From: Actinotignum sanguinis
GTDB taxonomy: Bacteria > Actinomycetota > Actinomycetes > Actinomycetales > Actinomycetaceae
Assembly: GCF_003957255.1 (NCBI RefSeq)
Contig: NZ_QDIE01000004.1
Location: 34,036-98,035 of the forward strand
Length of the DNA: 64,000 bases
Reading direction: 5' to 3'
The position numbers and the translations under genes were made by a program. Positions 33,619 to 43,176 of the stretch are shown here, in pieces (position 1 is the first letter of the stretch; each line of letters starts with the position of its first letter). The notes under the pieces were generated by a model. The model was not told where the DNA came from, made no database searches, and saw nothing but the letters and a program-made list of their open reading frames with translations.

Positions 33619-35598
33619 ATGCCCGCACGTCTATCCGTGGACGGCACCCTCGTCACCCTTGACGAAGCGTGCCCGGGAACCGCCTATTTCGCCGCGGATC
33701 GCGCGATTGTCGCCCTGAAAGTCAACGGGGAACTCAAGGATTTGGCCACGGATTTGACCACGCTGGACGGTGCCGAGGTGGAAACCGTGCGCATTGACTC
33801 CCCGGACGGGCTCAATATTCTCCGCCATTCCGCCACCCACGTGCTGGCCCAGGCCGTCCAGCAGATCTACCCGGATGCGAATCTGGGCATCGGTCCTTTT
33901 ATTGAGGATGGCTTCTACTACGATTTCGGCAATATCGACCCGGTCACCCCGGATATGCTGAAAGAACTCGAAAAGCGCATGAAGCGCATCGTCAAGGAAA
34001 ATCAGCGATTCGTGCGCCGCGAGGTCACCGAAGAAGAAGCGCGCCACGAAGAAGCCTCCCAGCCCTACAAACTTGAGCTCATCACCACGAAGGGCCACGA
34101 TGCGGACGGTGCCAGCGTGGAGGTGGGCCACGGTGGCCTCACCATGTACGACAATGTCAATCGCCACGGTGACGTGGTGTGGACCGATCTGTGCCGCGGG
34201 CCGCACCTGCCTTCCACGAAGTTCATCGGCAATGGTTTTGCGCTCACCCGTGCCTCGGCCGCCTACTGGAAGGGTGACCAGAATAACGATCACCTCCAGC
34301 GCATTTACGGCACCGCCTGGCCGAGTAAAGAAGAACTGGATGCCTACCAGACTCGTATTGCCGAAGCGCAGCGGCGTGACCACCGCCGGCTAGGCACCGA
34401 ACTTGACCTGTTCTCCTTCCCTGATGAAATCGGCTCCGGGCTCCCGGTCTTCCACCCCAAGGGCGGCATTATCCGCATGGAAATGGAAAACTACTCCCGC
34501 CAGCGCCATATCGAAGCCGGCTACGACTTCGTCAATACCCCGCATATCACCAAGGGCCAGCTCTTCCAGACCTCCGGGCATCTGTCCTGGTACAAGGACG
34601 GTATGTTCCCGGCCATGCGGGTGGATGAGGATCAGGATTACTACCTCAAGCCGATGAACTGCCCCATGCACTCCCTTATCTATAAGGCGCGGGGGCGCTC
34701 CTACCGCGATCTACCGCTGCGGCTCTTCGAATTCGGGACGGTGTACCGCTACGAAAAGTCCGGCGTCATCCATGGTCTTACCCGTGCCCGGGGCTTCACC
34801 CAGGACGATGCCCATATTTACACCACCCGCGAGCAGATGCGCGAGGAACTTTCCTCCCTGCTCACCTTCGTGCTCTCCCTCCTCAAGGACTACGGTCTCA
34901 ACGATTTCTACCTGGAACTGTCCACGAAGGACCCCAAGAAGTTCATTGGCGACGACGCACTGTGGGAAGAAGCCACCCGCACCCTGGAGGAAGTGGCGTT
35001 ATCTTCCGGCCTCGAATTGGTGCCCGATCCGGAAGGCGCAGCTTTCTACGGCCCCAAGATTTCGGTGCAGGCACGCGATGCCATCGGCCGGACCTGGCAG
35101 ATGTCCACCATCCAGCTTGATTTCAACCTCCCCGAACGCTTCGGCCTGGAATACACCGCGCCGGACGGTTCGCGCCAGCGCCCGGTCATGATTCACCGAG
35201 CCCTCTTCGGTTCCATCGAACGTTTCCTGGGCGTGCTGGTCGAGCACTACGCGGGGGCTTTCCCCGCCTGGCTCGCCCCCGTGCAGGTACGGCTGGTTCC
35301 GGTGGCTGATACCTTCAACGACTACTGCGAAAATATTGCTCGGCGCCTGCGCGAGCAGCATATTCGCGTGGAAGTTGATACCTCCGATGACCGTTTCGGC
35401 AAGAAGATTCGTAACGCCGCGAAAGAGAAAATCCCCTTCACCCTTATTGCCGGTGGGGACGACGTCGACGCCGGCGCTGTGTCCTTCCGTTTCCGTGACG
35501 GGGAACAGCATAACGGGGTCGCTATTGACGAGGCGATCGCGCATATCGTGGATGTGGTACGACGGCGCGCTAACGAACCGGAAGCGGAGAAGTTCTGA
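33619..35598 (+). CDS. thrS: Threonyl-tRNA synthetase
   Basis: A 659-residue class II aminoacyl-tRNA synthetase that charges tRNA-Thr. It has an N-terminal TGS domain (1-60), an editing domain with '[17 protein letters not shown]' (near 70-85), a catalytic core whose zinc ligands are C348 ('MNCPMH'), H399 ('DDAHIYT') and H526 ('[13 protein letters not shown]'), and a C-terminal anticodon-binding domain from about 545. ATG 33619 follows TAAGGAG; the frame extends to 33538 without support. It is the first gene of an operon with pgsA and pimA, with an ATGA overlap to pgsA. Confidence 0.95.
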   Translation: MPARLSVDGTLVTLDEACPGTAYFAADRAIVALKVNGELKDLATDLTTLDGAEVETVRIDSPDGLNILRHSATHVLAQAVQQIYPDANLGIGPFIEDGFYYDFGNIDPVTPDMLKELEKRMKRIVKENQRFVRREVTEEEARHEEASQPYKLELITTKGHDADGASVEVGHGGLTMYDNVNRHGDVVWTDLCRGPHLPSTKFIGNGFALTRASAAYWKGDQNNDHLQRIYGTAWPSKEELDAYQTRIAEAQRRDHRRLGTELDLFSFPDEIGSGLPVFHPKGGIIRMEMENYSRQRHIEAGYDFVNTPHITKGQLFQTSGHLSWYKDGMFPAMRVDEDQDYYLKPMNCPMHSLIYKARGRSYRDLPLRLFEFGTVYRYEKSGVIHGLTRARGFTQDDAHIYTTREQMREELSSLLTFVLSLLKDYGLNDFYLELSTKDPKKFIGDDALWEEATRTLEEVALSSGLELVPDPEGAAFYGPKISVQARDAIGRTWQMSTIQLDFNLPERFGLEYTAPDGSRQRPVMIHRALFGSIERFLGVLVEHYAGAFPAWLAPVQVRLVPVADTFNDYCENIARRLREQHIRVEVDTSDDRFGKKIRNAAKEKIPFTLIAGGDDVDAGAVSFRFRDGEQHNGVAIDEAIAHIVDVVRRRANEPEAEKF

Positions 35599-36278
35599 TG
35601 CTCTCCCGGAGCGGGCGGCCCCTGGCCCAGGCAATTTTCGGTCCCATCGCGCGCCTGTGCGTGCGCGCGGGGATCAGCGCCGATGCGGTGACGATCACCG
35701 GAACCGTGGCGGTGGTGGCGTGCGCGCTCGTCCTCTATCCCCTCGGGCACCCGGTTTGGGCCTCCTGGCTTATCGGCATCACCGTGATTTTCGACAGTCT
35801 TGACGGCCAAATTGCGAGGTTGACCGGAACTGCCTCCCGCTGGGGTGCCTTCCTGGATTCCACCCTGGACCGCCTGGCAGATTCCGCGATATTTTGCGGG
35901 ATTCTGCTGTGGATCACGCGCTGGAATATCGGGGCGGGGGCCGGGCTCACCGACTGGCTGGCACTGGCCTGCCTGGTGGCTCTCCCGGCCGCGCTATGCA
36001 CCTCCTACGCGCGGGCCCGCGCCGAAGCGGTGGGGTTCACCGCGAATGTGGGGATCAGCGAACGCGCTGACCGGCTGGTGATTGTGCTGCTCGGGGCACT
36101 GATAACCGGCTACGGAGCCAGCGCCTGGGTGCTGCTGGTGGCACTCGGTTATCTTGCGGTAGCCGGGTGGATCACCGTGGCCCAGCGCATGGTCACCGTG
36201 TACCGGCAGTCCCGCTTGGAATGCGGCGCCGGTGAACGGGCCGCCGGTGAACGGGCCGGCCAGGGGAGCGGCCAGTGA
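35598..36278 (+). CDS. pgsA: CDP-alcohol phosphatidyltransferase, probable phosphatidylinositol-phosphate synthase
   Basis: A 226-residue membrane enzyme with about six transmembrane helices and the full CDP-alcohol phosphotransferase signature: D66 and D69 in 'DSLDGQIAR', and D87 and D91 in 'FLDSTLDRLAD'. Position next to a PIM acyltransferase and pimA, as in mycobacteria (Rv2612c-Rv2610c), indicates that it makes phosphatidylinositol phosphate from CDP-diacylglycerol and inositol phosphate rather than phosphatidylglycerol phosphate. The start overlaps the thrS stop and its stop overlaps the next start. The last 25 residues are low in complexity (a repeated 'GERA'). Confidence 0.85.
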   Translation: MLSRSGRPLAQAIFGPIARLCVRAGISADAVTITGTVAVVACALVLYPLGHPVWASWLIGITVIFDSLDGQIARLTGTASRWGAFLDSTLDRLADSAIFCGILLWITRWNIGAGAGLTDWLALACLVALPAALCTSYARARAEAVGFTANVGISERADRLVIVLLGALITGYGASAWVLLVALGYLAVAGWITVAQRMVTVYRQSRLECGAGERAAGERAGQGSGQ

Positions 36279-37282
36279 ATCTCGGCAATCTTCTTTTTCG
36301 CGCTACCGGGGCGCTGGCTCGACTCCCCGAACCGGTGGGCCGCGGTTTTTTCGCCGCGGTTGGGACGCTTGCCGGAACCCTGCCACTGCGCGGAACCAAG
36401 CAGCTGCGCCGCAACCTCGCGCGGGTACGCCCAGATATGCGCGGCGGGGCTGCCCGCCGTCTCACCCGCGCCGCGCTGCGTTCCTATATGCGCTACTATT
36501 ACGAAGCCCTGCGCCTGGGAACTTGGGAAGCCGATGATTTAGCAGCGCGGGTTATCGAGGACGGCCTCGATTCCGCCCGGGCGGAATTCGCCCGCGGCAA
36601 CGCGCTCATCGGAGCGCTCATGCACATGGGCAATTGGGATATGGCCGGCGCGTGGTCGCGCTATTTCCTCGCCCCTGTGCACACCCTGGTAGAAAAACTA
36701 GAACCCGCCGAGGTATTCGAACGATTCGTTCAGCTTCGTGAAAATATTGGAATGGTTATCTATCCCGTGGTCAAAGGTGGCGGGGCGATCCACCGCCTCG
36801 CGGAGGATGCCCGCCGGGCCCCCATTCTCGCCCCGGTTCTAGCTGATCGTGATCTCACCGCTTCCGGCGTGGAAGTGGAATTCTGCGGGGAGAAGATGCT
36901 CGCCGCTGCCGGGCCTGCCATCCTCGCCATAGATACCGGCTGCGCCGTCGTTCCTATCTTTTCCTACTACGTGAAAAAGGAACGTACCCGGCACGTACCT
37001 ACCCGGTGGCGTATGGTTCTGCGCAGCGGCGCACCTATCCGGGCCCGGGTGGATGCCTCGGCCTCCCCGCGCGAGCGCCACGTGGAAATAGCGCGAATCA
37101 CCCAGGAGTGGATCGCGGCTTTTGAAAACGTGCTGGCCGAGCACCCGGAGGACTGGCATATGCTCCAGCCTGTTTTCGTTGCTGATTTGGACGGTGAGCG
37201 CTACCGCACCAACCGCGAGAAAGCCGCTCGAGAACTCGCGCGCCGCCAAGCGGAGTACGACGCGAAGGAAGGAACGCCGTGA
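36275..37282 (+). CDS. Phosphatidylinositol mannoside acyltransferase (LpxL/HtrB-like fold)
   Basis: A 335-residue membrane-associated acyltransferase of the lipid A lauroyl transferase family. The catalytic H-x4-D is H117-D122 in 'HMGNWD'. In actinobacteria this family member (PatA, Rv2611c) acylates a mannose of phosphatidylinositol mannoside, and the neighbours pgsA and pimA support that role. The GTG start overlaps the pgsA stop (GTGA), and its own stop overlaps pimA, so translation is probably coupled. No signal peptide is seen; 'GRGFFAAVGTLAG' near the N-terminus may lie in the membrane. Confidence 0.85.
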   Translation: MNLGNLLFRATGALARLPEPVGRGFFAAVGTLAGTLPLRGTKQLRRNLARVRPDMRGGAARRLTRAALRSYMRYYYEALRLGTWEADDLAARVIEDGLDSARAEFARGNALIGALMHMGNWDMAGAWSRYFLAPVHTLVEKLEPAEVFERFVQLRENIGMVIYPVVKGGGAIHRLAEDARRAPILAPVLADRDLTASGVEVEFCGEKMLAAAGPAILAIDTGCAVVPIFSYYVKKERTRHVPTRWRMVLRSGAPIRARVDASASPRERHVEIARITQEWIAAFENVLAEHPEDWHMLQPVFVADLDGERYRTNREKAARELARRQAEYDAKEGTP

Positions 37283-38403
37283 ACATCGGGATTGCCTGCC
37301 CCTATTCATGGGACGTGCCCGGGGGAGTGGGATTCCATATCCGGGATCTGGCCGAGGAGCTCATCGCCCGCGGGCACAGCGTCTCAGTGATCGCCCCGAG
37401 CGAAGAAAACGAGGCACTACCCGATTACGTGGTACCGGTGGGCGCCTCCGTGGCGATTCCTTATAACGGTTCGGTGGCTCGCCTTTCTTTCGGGCCACGC
37501 GTCAATCGCGCGGTGCGGCGCTGGCTGCGGGAAGGGAATTTCGATGTGCTCCACGTGCACGAACCTTTCGTTCCTTCCGTTTCTATGCTCGCCCTGATGA
37601 GCGCGGAATGCCCGGTGGTGTCCACCCACCACACCGCCATGGATCGCTCCCGGGCCTTCGACCTCTTTTCTCCGGTCCTGCGTCCGATCCTGGAAAAGAT
37701 CCAGGCGCGCATCGCGGTCTCCCAAGAAGCACGCCGCACCACGGTGCAGTATTTAGGCGGGGACGCTTTTATTATTCCCAATGGCGTCTATACCGCCGAT
37801 TTCGAAGTACCGCGAGACGCCCGCTTCACCGGCACGCCCGACTCACCCACGTTCGGATTCCTCGGACGCCTGGACGAACCGCGTAAAGGCCTGCCGGTTT
37901 TGGCCGCTGCCGCCCCGCTGATCCTGCGCGAATTCCCGGGAGCACGGTTCTTCGTTGCCGGTAAAGGCGATGAGGAAGCAGCGCGGGAGCTCTTCGGGGC
38001 TGCGGGCGCCCGGGTGACTTTCCTCGGGCCGGTCAGCGATGCTGATAAAGCAGCGATGCTCGCGAGCGTGGATCTCTACGTGGCACCCAATACCGGGGGC
38101 GAATCTTTCGGAATTATTCTTATCGAAGCGATGAGTGCGGGCGGTTTCGTGCTCGCCTCAGATATTCCCGCCTTCCGCGCGGTATTGGGCGGAGGAACCT
38201 TCGGGGACCACTTCGCCAATGAAGACCCGGAGGATCTGGCCCGGGTGGCCGTGGCAGCCCTGCGCGATCCGCAACGCCGAACCCGGGTAGCGCAAGCCGG
38301 CCAGGCCGAAGCGCAACGCTACGACTGGTCCACGGTTGCCTCTCAGGTCTTTGCCGTGTACGAAACAGCGGTTCGCACCGCCCAGATGGAGGTAGAGCAG
38401 TGA
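37279..38403 (+). CDS. pimA: Phosphatidyl-myo-inositol mannosyltransferase, GT4 family
   Basis: A 374-residue GT-B glycosyltransferase that adds the first mannose from GDP-mannose to phosphatidylinositol at the cytoplasmic membrane. The N-terminal domain begins 'MNIGIACPYSWDVPGGVGFH', with the glycine-rich loop typical of PimA, and has 'LHVHEPFVPS'. The donor domain has 'FLGRLDEPRKGL' and the E-x7-E motif with E275 and E283 ('ESFGIILIEAMSAG'). The gene order pgsA-acyltransferase-pimA is that of mycobacteria. The start overlaps the upstream stop and its stop overlaps the next gene. Confidence 0.9.
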   Translation: MNIGIACPYSWDVPGGVGFHIRDLAEELIARGHSVSVIAPSEENEALPDYVVPVGASVAIPYNGSVARLSFGPRVNRAVRRWLREGNFDVLHVHEPFVPSVSMLALMSAECPVVSTHHTAMDRSRAFDLFSPVLRPILEKIQARIAVSQEARRTTVQYLGGDAFIIPNGVYTADFEVPRDARFTGTPDSPTFGFLGRLDEPRKGLPVLAAAAPLILREFPGARFFVAGKGDEEAARELFGAAGARVTFLGPVSDADKAAMLASVDLYVAPNTGGESFGIILIEAMSAGGFVLASDIPAFRAVLGGGTFGDHFANEDPEDLARVAVAALRDPQRRTRVAQAGQAEAQRYDWSTVASQVFAVYETAVRTAQMEVEQ

Positions 38404-38993
38404 ATCTATGGTGGTGGCTTGCGCTTGTCGCCGGTGTGGTACTTCTCCTTCTCGGCCTGAGTGCGGCCGTGGCGGCCCGCCGCCTCGACCGCCTCCACAC
38501 CACCCTCCTCAAATCCCGCCGCGCGGTGGAACAGGCGCTCGCCGCTCGCGCCCGCACCGCCTACGATATGGCTATGTCCGGGGAGCTGGATATGGCCGGA
38601 GCGCTTATCCTCACCGATAGCGCCCAGCGGGTCCTATCGGCCTCCATGCTTCCGGTGGTGGCGGACGGATTGGAAGCCTTGCCCGGTGATATGCGCGGCG
38701 ATCTTCCCGATCCGGCCGCGGCAGCCCGGGAGCGGCGCGCGGTGGAATCCGAACTTTCCCGCGCCCTGCGCCTCACCGTGGATGAACTAGATGCCGGTGA
38801 TATCACCGACCCGGCGGCCCGCGAATTTTACCGGCGGCTCGCGCGTGCCCGCCTCGATGTGCGCATGACGCGCTCCTTCCATAATTCGCATGTGGACCAG
38901 GCCCGCCGGGTGTGCAACTCCCGAGTCCTCTCCATTTTCCCCATCGCCGGGCACGCCCCGGTCCCGCAAACCATCGATATTGACGATGAGTAA
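38400..38993 (+). CDS. Conserved membrane-anchored protein (LemA-like helical)
   Basis: A 197-residue protein with one N-terminal transmembrane anchor (residues 4-26, Trp/Leu/Val-rich) followed by a helical domain ('SRRAVEQALAARARTAYDMA') and a C-terminal 'SFHNSHVDQARRVCNSRVLSIFPIAGHA'. It is LemA-like in pattern, but I am not sure of true homology. In mycobacteria the gene after pimA (Rv2609c) joins a similar membrane region to a nudix domain; here the two are separate genes nine bases apart. The function is unknown; envelope location is likely. Confidence 0.7.
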   Translation: MNLWWWLALVAGVVLLLLGLSAAVAARRLDRLHTTLLKSRRAVEQALAARARTAYDMAMSGELDMAGALILTDSAQRVLSASMLPVVADGLEALPGDMRGDLPDPAAAARERRAVESELSRALRLTVDELDAGDITDPAAREFYRRLARARLDVRMTRSFHNSHVDQARRVCNSRVLSIFPIAGHAPVPQTIDIDDE

Positions 38994-39002
38994 GAGTTCC
39001 CG

Positions 39003-39509
39003 ATGACCCGCACTCCCCGGCGCGCTGCGCGCATTATCGCCCTGGATGAAGCCGGTCGAGTCCTCCTCATCCGCGGACACGACCGAGACGACCCCACTCA
39101 CCGGTGGTGGTTCACGCCCGGTGGGGGACTGGAAGATACGGAAAGCCCCCGGCAGGCAGCGGTGCGGGAATTTCTGGAAGAAACCGGCGTCGTCGTAACA
39201 GAAACAGAACTCATCGGGCCGGTTTTGCGCCGGCACGCAACTTTTCGTTTCGCGCGTGCCACCCTCAGCCAAGACGAAGTATTTTTCGCGGTGCGCCTGG
39301 ACGCGGTGCGCGCCCGCGCGGCGGTGACCGGAAGCGGGCGGGCCTGGACCGCTGCGGAAAAAGAACTGCTCGACGCTATCGACTGGCGTTGCGCCGCGCA
39401 ACTCAACGGTTCCCCGCGCGAGCGGGTCTACCCGGCGGGCCTCGCGCAGCTGGCGGCTCAAGTCCATGCTGGCTGGGATGGAACCTGCCACGAACTTTGG
39501 GAGAACTAA
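39003..39509 (+). CDS. Nudix hydrolase
   Basis: A 168-residue nudix protein that would hydrolyse a nucleoside diphosphate linked to another moiety. The full nudix box lies at residues 41-63 (Gly41, Glu47, Arg55-Glu56, Glu59-Glu60, Gly62 in 'REFLEETGV'). The substrate cannot be read. It is the last gene of the thrS-pgsA-pimA operon, and its stop is about 100 bases before yebC. The mycobacterial counterpart is fused to the preceding membrane protein. Confidence 0.85.
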   Translation: MTRTPRRAARIIALDEAGRVLLIRGHDRDDPTHRWWFTPGGGLEDTESPRQAAVREFLEETGVVVTETELIGPVLRRHATFRFARATLSQDEVFFAVRLDAVRARAAVTGSGRAWTAAEKELLDAIDWRCAAQLNGSPRERVYPAGLAQLAAQVHAGWDGTCHELWEN

Positions 39510-39575
39510 GCTCCCGGCACAGTACAGCGAAGGCGCGCTGCGGCCCAGGTAATAGTTCCTAGCCCTTGAACCGCG

Positions 39576-39581
39576 TACAAT
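39576..39581 (+). promoter_or_regulatory. Possible -10 element of the yebC-ruvCAB operon
   Basis: TACAAT at 39576-39581 lies 34 bases before the GTG start of yebC and is followed by GGGAGG. No convincing -35 hexamer is seen at 16-18 bases. Confidence 0.4.
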
Positions 39582-39615
39582 GGCTCCGGAAGTTTTTATC
39601 TACTCGGGAGGACAC

Positions 39616-40371
39616 GTGTCAGGACACTCCAAGTGGGCAACCACCAAGCATAAGAAAGCCGCTAATGACGCCAAGCGCGGCAAGCTTTTCGCGCGTCTGG
39701 TCAAGAATATCGAAGTGGCAGCGGCAACCGGTGGTGGCGATCCCGCGGGCAACCCCACACTCTTTGACGCGATCCGCAAAGCCAAGCAGAACTCGGTGCC
39801 GGCCGATAATATTGATCGCGCGGTTAAGCGTGGCTCGGGTGAAACTGATGATTCCATCCAGTATGAAGCCATTACGTACGAAGGCTACGGTCCGGGCGGC
39901 GTGGCTATCCTCATCGAGTGCCTGACCGATAACCGCAATCGTGCCGCCTCGGATGTGCGTACCGCACTCACGCGCAATGGGGGAACCCTGGCGGATCCCG
40001 GTTCGGTTGCCTATCTCTTTAACCGCCGCGGTGTGGTGGAAGCGGTTAAGGGGGAGAACTCCGAAGATGATGTTCTCATGGCGGTGCTGGATGCCGGTGC
40101 CGAAGAAATTGAGGACGACGGCGAAACCTTCACCATCTACTGCGCGGCCAGCGATGTGGTAGCCGTGCGCACCGCGCTCCAGGAAGCCGGAATTGACTAC
40201 AATTCCGCAGAATCGCGCTTTGTGCCCTCCACCAATGTTCCCCTTGACCGGGCCGGTGCGGAAAAGCTCCTCAAGCTCACCGATGCCCTCGATGATGTGG
40301 ACGATATTCAAGAGGTCTACACCAACGCGGATATTGCCGATGAGATCCTCGCCGAGCTCGAGGGTGAGTAG
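39616..40371 (+). CDS. yebC: YebC/PmpR-family regulatory protein (TACO1 family)
   Basis: A 251-residue protein that starts with the hallmark '[21 protein letters not shown]' (first residues) and contains '[14 protein letters not shown]', '[19 protein letters not shown]' and 'NRRGVVEA'. Family members act as transcriptional regulators or as factors that help ribosomes through difficult sequences. The GTG at 39616 follows a GGGAGG box and begins the conserved motif; an ATG at 39580 is in frame but not conserved. It overlaps ruvC by one base, the usual arrangement. Confidence 0.92.
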   Translation: MSGHSKWATTKHKKAANDAKRGKLFARLVKNIEVAAATGGGDPAGNPTLFDAIRKAKQNSVPADNIDRAVKRGSGETDDSIQYEAITYEGYGPGGVAILIECLTDNRNRAASDVRTALTRNGGTLADPGSVAYLFNRRGVVEAVKGENSEDDVLMAVLDAGAEEIEDDGETFTIYCAASDVVAVRTALQEAGIDYNSAESRFVPSTNVPLDRAGAEKLLKLTDALDDVDDIQEVYTNADIADEILAELEGE

Positions 40372-41009
40372 TGCGCATTCTGGGGATTGACCCGGGACTC
40401 ACGCGCTGCGGGCTGGGAACCATTGACGCTGAGGTAACGCGGCGGGTGCGTTTGGTAGATATGCGCGTGGCGCGCTCCCCGGTGGATCTGGCTCCGCATC
40501 GGCGTCTCCTCCTTATCGCGGATGAGATTGACGCGGTGATCGCGGAATTTTCCCCCGAGGTCGTGGCGGTGGAACGCGTTTTCGCGCAGGAAAATGTGCG
40601 CTCGGTGACCTCGACCGCGCAGGTGGCCGGCATCGCGATGCTGGCCGCAGCCCGCGCCCAGCTGCCCCTCGGCTTGCATTCGCCCTCCGAAGTGAAGGCT
40701 GCGGTCACCGGCTCGGGGCGCGCCGGGAAACTCCAGGTGCAAAATATGGTCCAGCGGATTCTAGGTCTGGCCGAACTCCCGCGCCCCAAGGATGCCGCGG
40801 ACGCCCTCGCCATCGCGATTACCCACGCCTGGCGCGGGGGTGCCCACGCCCTGGACGCCACGGTGGATAACGGTCAGCACGGTGGGGCCGGCACTCTCCC
40901 GCGCGCTGAAGGTGCGGATTTAACCCCCGCGCAGCGTATGTGGGCGGGAGCTGAGCGCATGAGTCGGCGCGCCGGCGCGGTCTCCCCGCAGCGCCCTGCT
41001 AGCGGTTAG
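40371..41009 (+). CDS. ruvC: Holliday junction resolvase RuvC
   Basis: A 212-residue endonuclease that cuts Holliday junctions. The RNase H-like fold shows catalytic D7 in 'ILGIDPGL', an acidic residue in 'VVAVERVFAQEN', 'SPSEVKAAVTGSG' and the paired acidic residues in 'PKDAADALAIAITH'. The C-terminal 50 residues are an extension beyond the E. coli protein. GTG 40371 overlaps the yebC stop. It works with RuvA and RuvB encoded just downstream. Confidence 0.93.
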   Translation: MRILGIDPGLTRCGLGTIDAEVTRRVRLVDMRVARSPVDLAPHRRLLLIADEIDAVIAEFSPEVVAVERVFAQENVRSVTSTAQVAGIAMLAAARAQLPLGLHSPSEVKAAVTGSGRAGKLQVQNMVQRILGLAELPRPKDAADALAIAITHAWRGGAHALDATVDNGQHGGAGTLPRAEGADLTPAQRMWAGAERMSRRAGAVSPQRPASG

Positions 41010-41031
41010 AGTCATGAGGAAGGAGACCTGA

Positions 41032-41628
41032 GTGATTGCAAGTATTCGCGGAACTGTCAGCCGTGTCACCACCACGTTCGCGGTGGTGGAAGTGGGCGGG
41101 TGGGGCGTCAAAGTTTTTGCGACGCCGGCTACCCTCGCCACGCTGCGCGAAGGAGCGGAAGCTTTTCTCTACACCTCGCTGGTTGCCAGCCGCGATGATC
41201 TCCCCTCCCTCTACGGTTTTAGCGAGGCGGACGAGCGCGACGTATACGAAATCATGCAAACGGTTTCCGGGATCGGCGCCAAAGTCGCGCTCACACTCCT
41301 CTCCGTCCATACCCCGAACGCCCTGCGCGCCGCCGTGCAATCCAAGGACGAAGCGGCCCTCACCCGGGTCCCCGGCATCGGCAAGAAAAGCGCCCAGCGC
41401 ATTATTTTGGAGCTGGGCAATAAGCTCGGTCCGGCACCGGTAGCGGCGGGTGAGGTGGCCAGCGCCGGGGCTGATCCAGATGCCGTGGTTGCCGGTCTGG
41501 TGGGACTGGGGTGGAAGGAAAGCGACGCCGTCGCCGCCTATGAAGAAGCGCGCACCCACGTACCCCAGGGCACCGTGGCCCAATTACTGCGCGCCAGTCT
41601 CCAAATACTAGGGGCCCGCCGCTCATGA
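41032..41628 (+). CDS. ruvA: Holliday junction branch migration protein RuvA
   Basis: A 198-residue junction-binding subunit. Domain I is an OB fold ('[25 protein letters not shown]'), domain II has two helix-hairpin-helix motifs ('[14 protein letters not shown]' and '[16 protein letters not shown]'), and domain III ('[16 protein letters not shown]') contacts RuvB. GTG 41032 follows AAGGAG. It overlaps ruvB by four bases. Confidence 0.93.
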   Translation: MIASIRGTVSRVTTTFAVVEVGGWGVKVFATPATLATLREGAEAFLYTSLVASRDDLPSLYGFSEADERDVYEIMQTVSGIGAKVALTLLSVHTPNALRAAVQSKDEAALTRVPGIGKKSAQRIILELGNKLGPAPVAAGEVASAGADPDAVVAGLVGLGWKESDAVAAYEEARTHVPQGTVAQLLRASLQILGARRS

Positions 41629-42644
41629 GTGATGATTTTTCCTTCGAAGCGGGCCTGGTCTCCCCGGAAGCCAACGAAACAGAGCGTGCCGCCGAAGCGG
41701 CCCTGCGCCCGCGCCAGCTTTCCGAATTCGTGGGCCAGGATACCGTGCGCGACCAGCTTTCCCTCGTGCTCCAGGCCGCGGTGCAGCGCGGGCGCACCCC
41801 CGATCACGTGCTCCTCTCCGGGCCGCCGGGTCTGGGGAAAACCACCCTCGCCATGATTATCGCGGCGGAAGTGGGTGGGGCGCTGCGCCTCACCTCCGGG
41901 CCGGCGATTCAACATTCAGGAGACCTGGCCGCGATTCTCTCCTCCGTGCAGGAAAACGACGTCCTGTTCATTGACGAAATCCACCGCCTGGCTCGCAATG
42001 CCGAAGAAATGCTCTACCTGGCTATGGAAGATTTTCGGGTGGACGTGATGGTCGGGAAGGGACCGGGTGCCACCTCGATCCCGCTGCCGCTACCGTTCTT
42101 CACGGTGGTAGGGGCGACGACGCGCGCCGGTTTGCTGCCCGCTCCCTTGCGTGATCGCTTCGGCTTCACGGCGCATCTGGAGTATTACGAACAGCGCGAT
42201 CTGGCCCGCATTGTGCGGCGCAATGCCGTCAAGCTCGGCCATAGTATTACCGAGGATGCCGCGCAGGAAATTGCCGGGCGCTCGCGCGGTACCCCGCGTA
42301 TCGCCAACCGGCTGCTGCGCCGTGTCCAGGATTGGGCGCAGGTGCGCGGTACCGGGGAGCTGGACCTGCGGGCCGCGCGGGCTGCCCTCGATCTTTTCCA
42401 GGTGGATCCCGCCGGGCTGGATCGCCTGGACCGCGCGGTACTCGACGCGGTCTGCACCCGCTTCGGGGGTGGGCCGGTGGGTCTGACTACTCTGGCGGTT
42501 TCGGTGGGAGAAGAACCGGAAACAGTGGAGACGGTGGTGGAGCCCTACCTAGTGCGCGAAGGCTATTTGGTGCGCACCCCGCGCGGGCGGATGGCAGCCC
42601 CGCGGGCCTGGACGCATCTGGGTTTAACTCCGCCTACAGATTAG
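41625..42644 (+). CDS. ruvB: Holliday junction branch migration ATPase RuvB
   Basis: A 339-residue AAA+ motor. It has Walker A '[11 protein letters not shown]', Walker B '[10 protein letters not shown]', sensor 'VGATTRAG', an arginine finger region 'APLRDRFGF', and a C-terminal winged-helix domain. The N-terminal segment '[13 protein letters not shown]' is standard. It forms a ring on DNA with RuvA; ATG 41625 overlaps the ruvA stop. A gap of 80 bases follows before yajC. Confidence 0.94.
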   Translation: MSDDFSFEAGLVSPEANETERAAEAALRPRQLSEFVGQDTVRDQLSLVLQAAVQRGRTPDHVLLSGPPGLGKTTLAMIIAAEVGGALRLTSGPAIQHSGDLAAILSSVQENDVLFIDEIHRLARNAEEMLYLAMEDFRVDVMVGKGPGATSIPLPLPFFTVVGATTRAGLLPAPLRDRFGFTAHLEYYEQRDLARIVRRNAVKLGHSITEDAAQEIAGRSRGTPRIANRLLRRVQDWAQVRGTGELDLRAARAALDLFQVDPAGLDRLDRAVLDAVCTRFGGGPVGLTTLAVSVGEEPETVETVVEPYLVREGYLVRTPRGRMAAPRAWTHLGLTPPTD

Positions 42645-42724
42645 TTTCGTCACGGCCGCAGGTGTTTTCAGTTATGCACGGTAAACTGGCACGGTAATTA
42701 TTGTCTTTTCCAAGGAGCTTTCGC

Positions 42725-43171
42725 GTGGAATTCGTCATCATGGGCGCCATCCTAGTGGGGATGGTTCTGTTCATGTCCCAGTCCAATAAGAAGGCCCGGG
42801 CACGTGCTGAAGAACACCGCAACAGCATTCTGGTGGTCGGCACGGATGTCATGACCACCGCGGGTTTTTACGGGCGCATCGTTGCTATTGACGGGGATGC
42901 GGTGACGCTTGAAAGTCCCTCCGGGGATGAAACTGTGTGGTCGCGTCTGGCTATTCGGGAGCAGGCATCCATTCCTTTCGCACCGGTCAGTGAAGAAGAA
43001 GCGGCGGCGGAAGATGCGGCGGAAGCTGCCCGCCTGAGCGCTTCGGAAGAAGCCAGCGCCGGTGCTAGCGGTGCGGATACTGCCTCGGAAGCTACCGATC
43101 ACGTGACTCCTCGGAGTACGGACTCGGCTTTTGGTGAAAAGAAAGATGAGTCGGGCTCGGCCTGGAAGTAA
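42725..43171 (+). CDS. yajC: Preprotein translocase subunit YajC
   Basis: A 148-residue protein with one N-terminal membrane helix ('FVIMGAILVGMVLFM'), the conserved region 'VVGTDVMTTAGFYGRIVAIDGDAVTLE', and an acidic Ala/Glu-rich C-terminal tail from about residue 85 that is longer than in E. coli. It belongs to the SecDF-YajC accessory complex of the Sec translocon. GTG 42725 is chosen because AAGGAG (42710-42715) lies nine bases upstream and the extension to 42701 is charged rather than conserved. Confidence 0.88.
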   Translation: MEFVIMGAILVGMVLFMSQSNKKARARAEEHRNSILVVGTDVMTTAGFYGRIVAIDGDAVTLESPSGDETVWSRLAIREQASIPFAPVSEEEAAAEDAAEAARLSASEEASAGASGADTASEATDHVTPRSTDSAFGEKKDESGSAWK

Positions 43172-43176
43172 ACACT

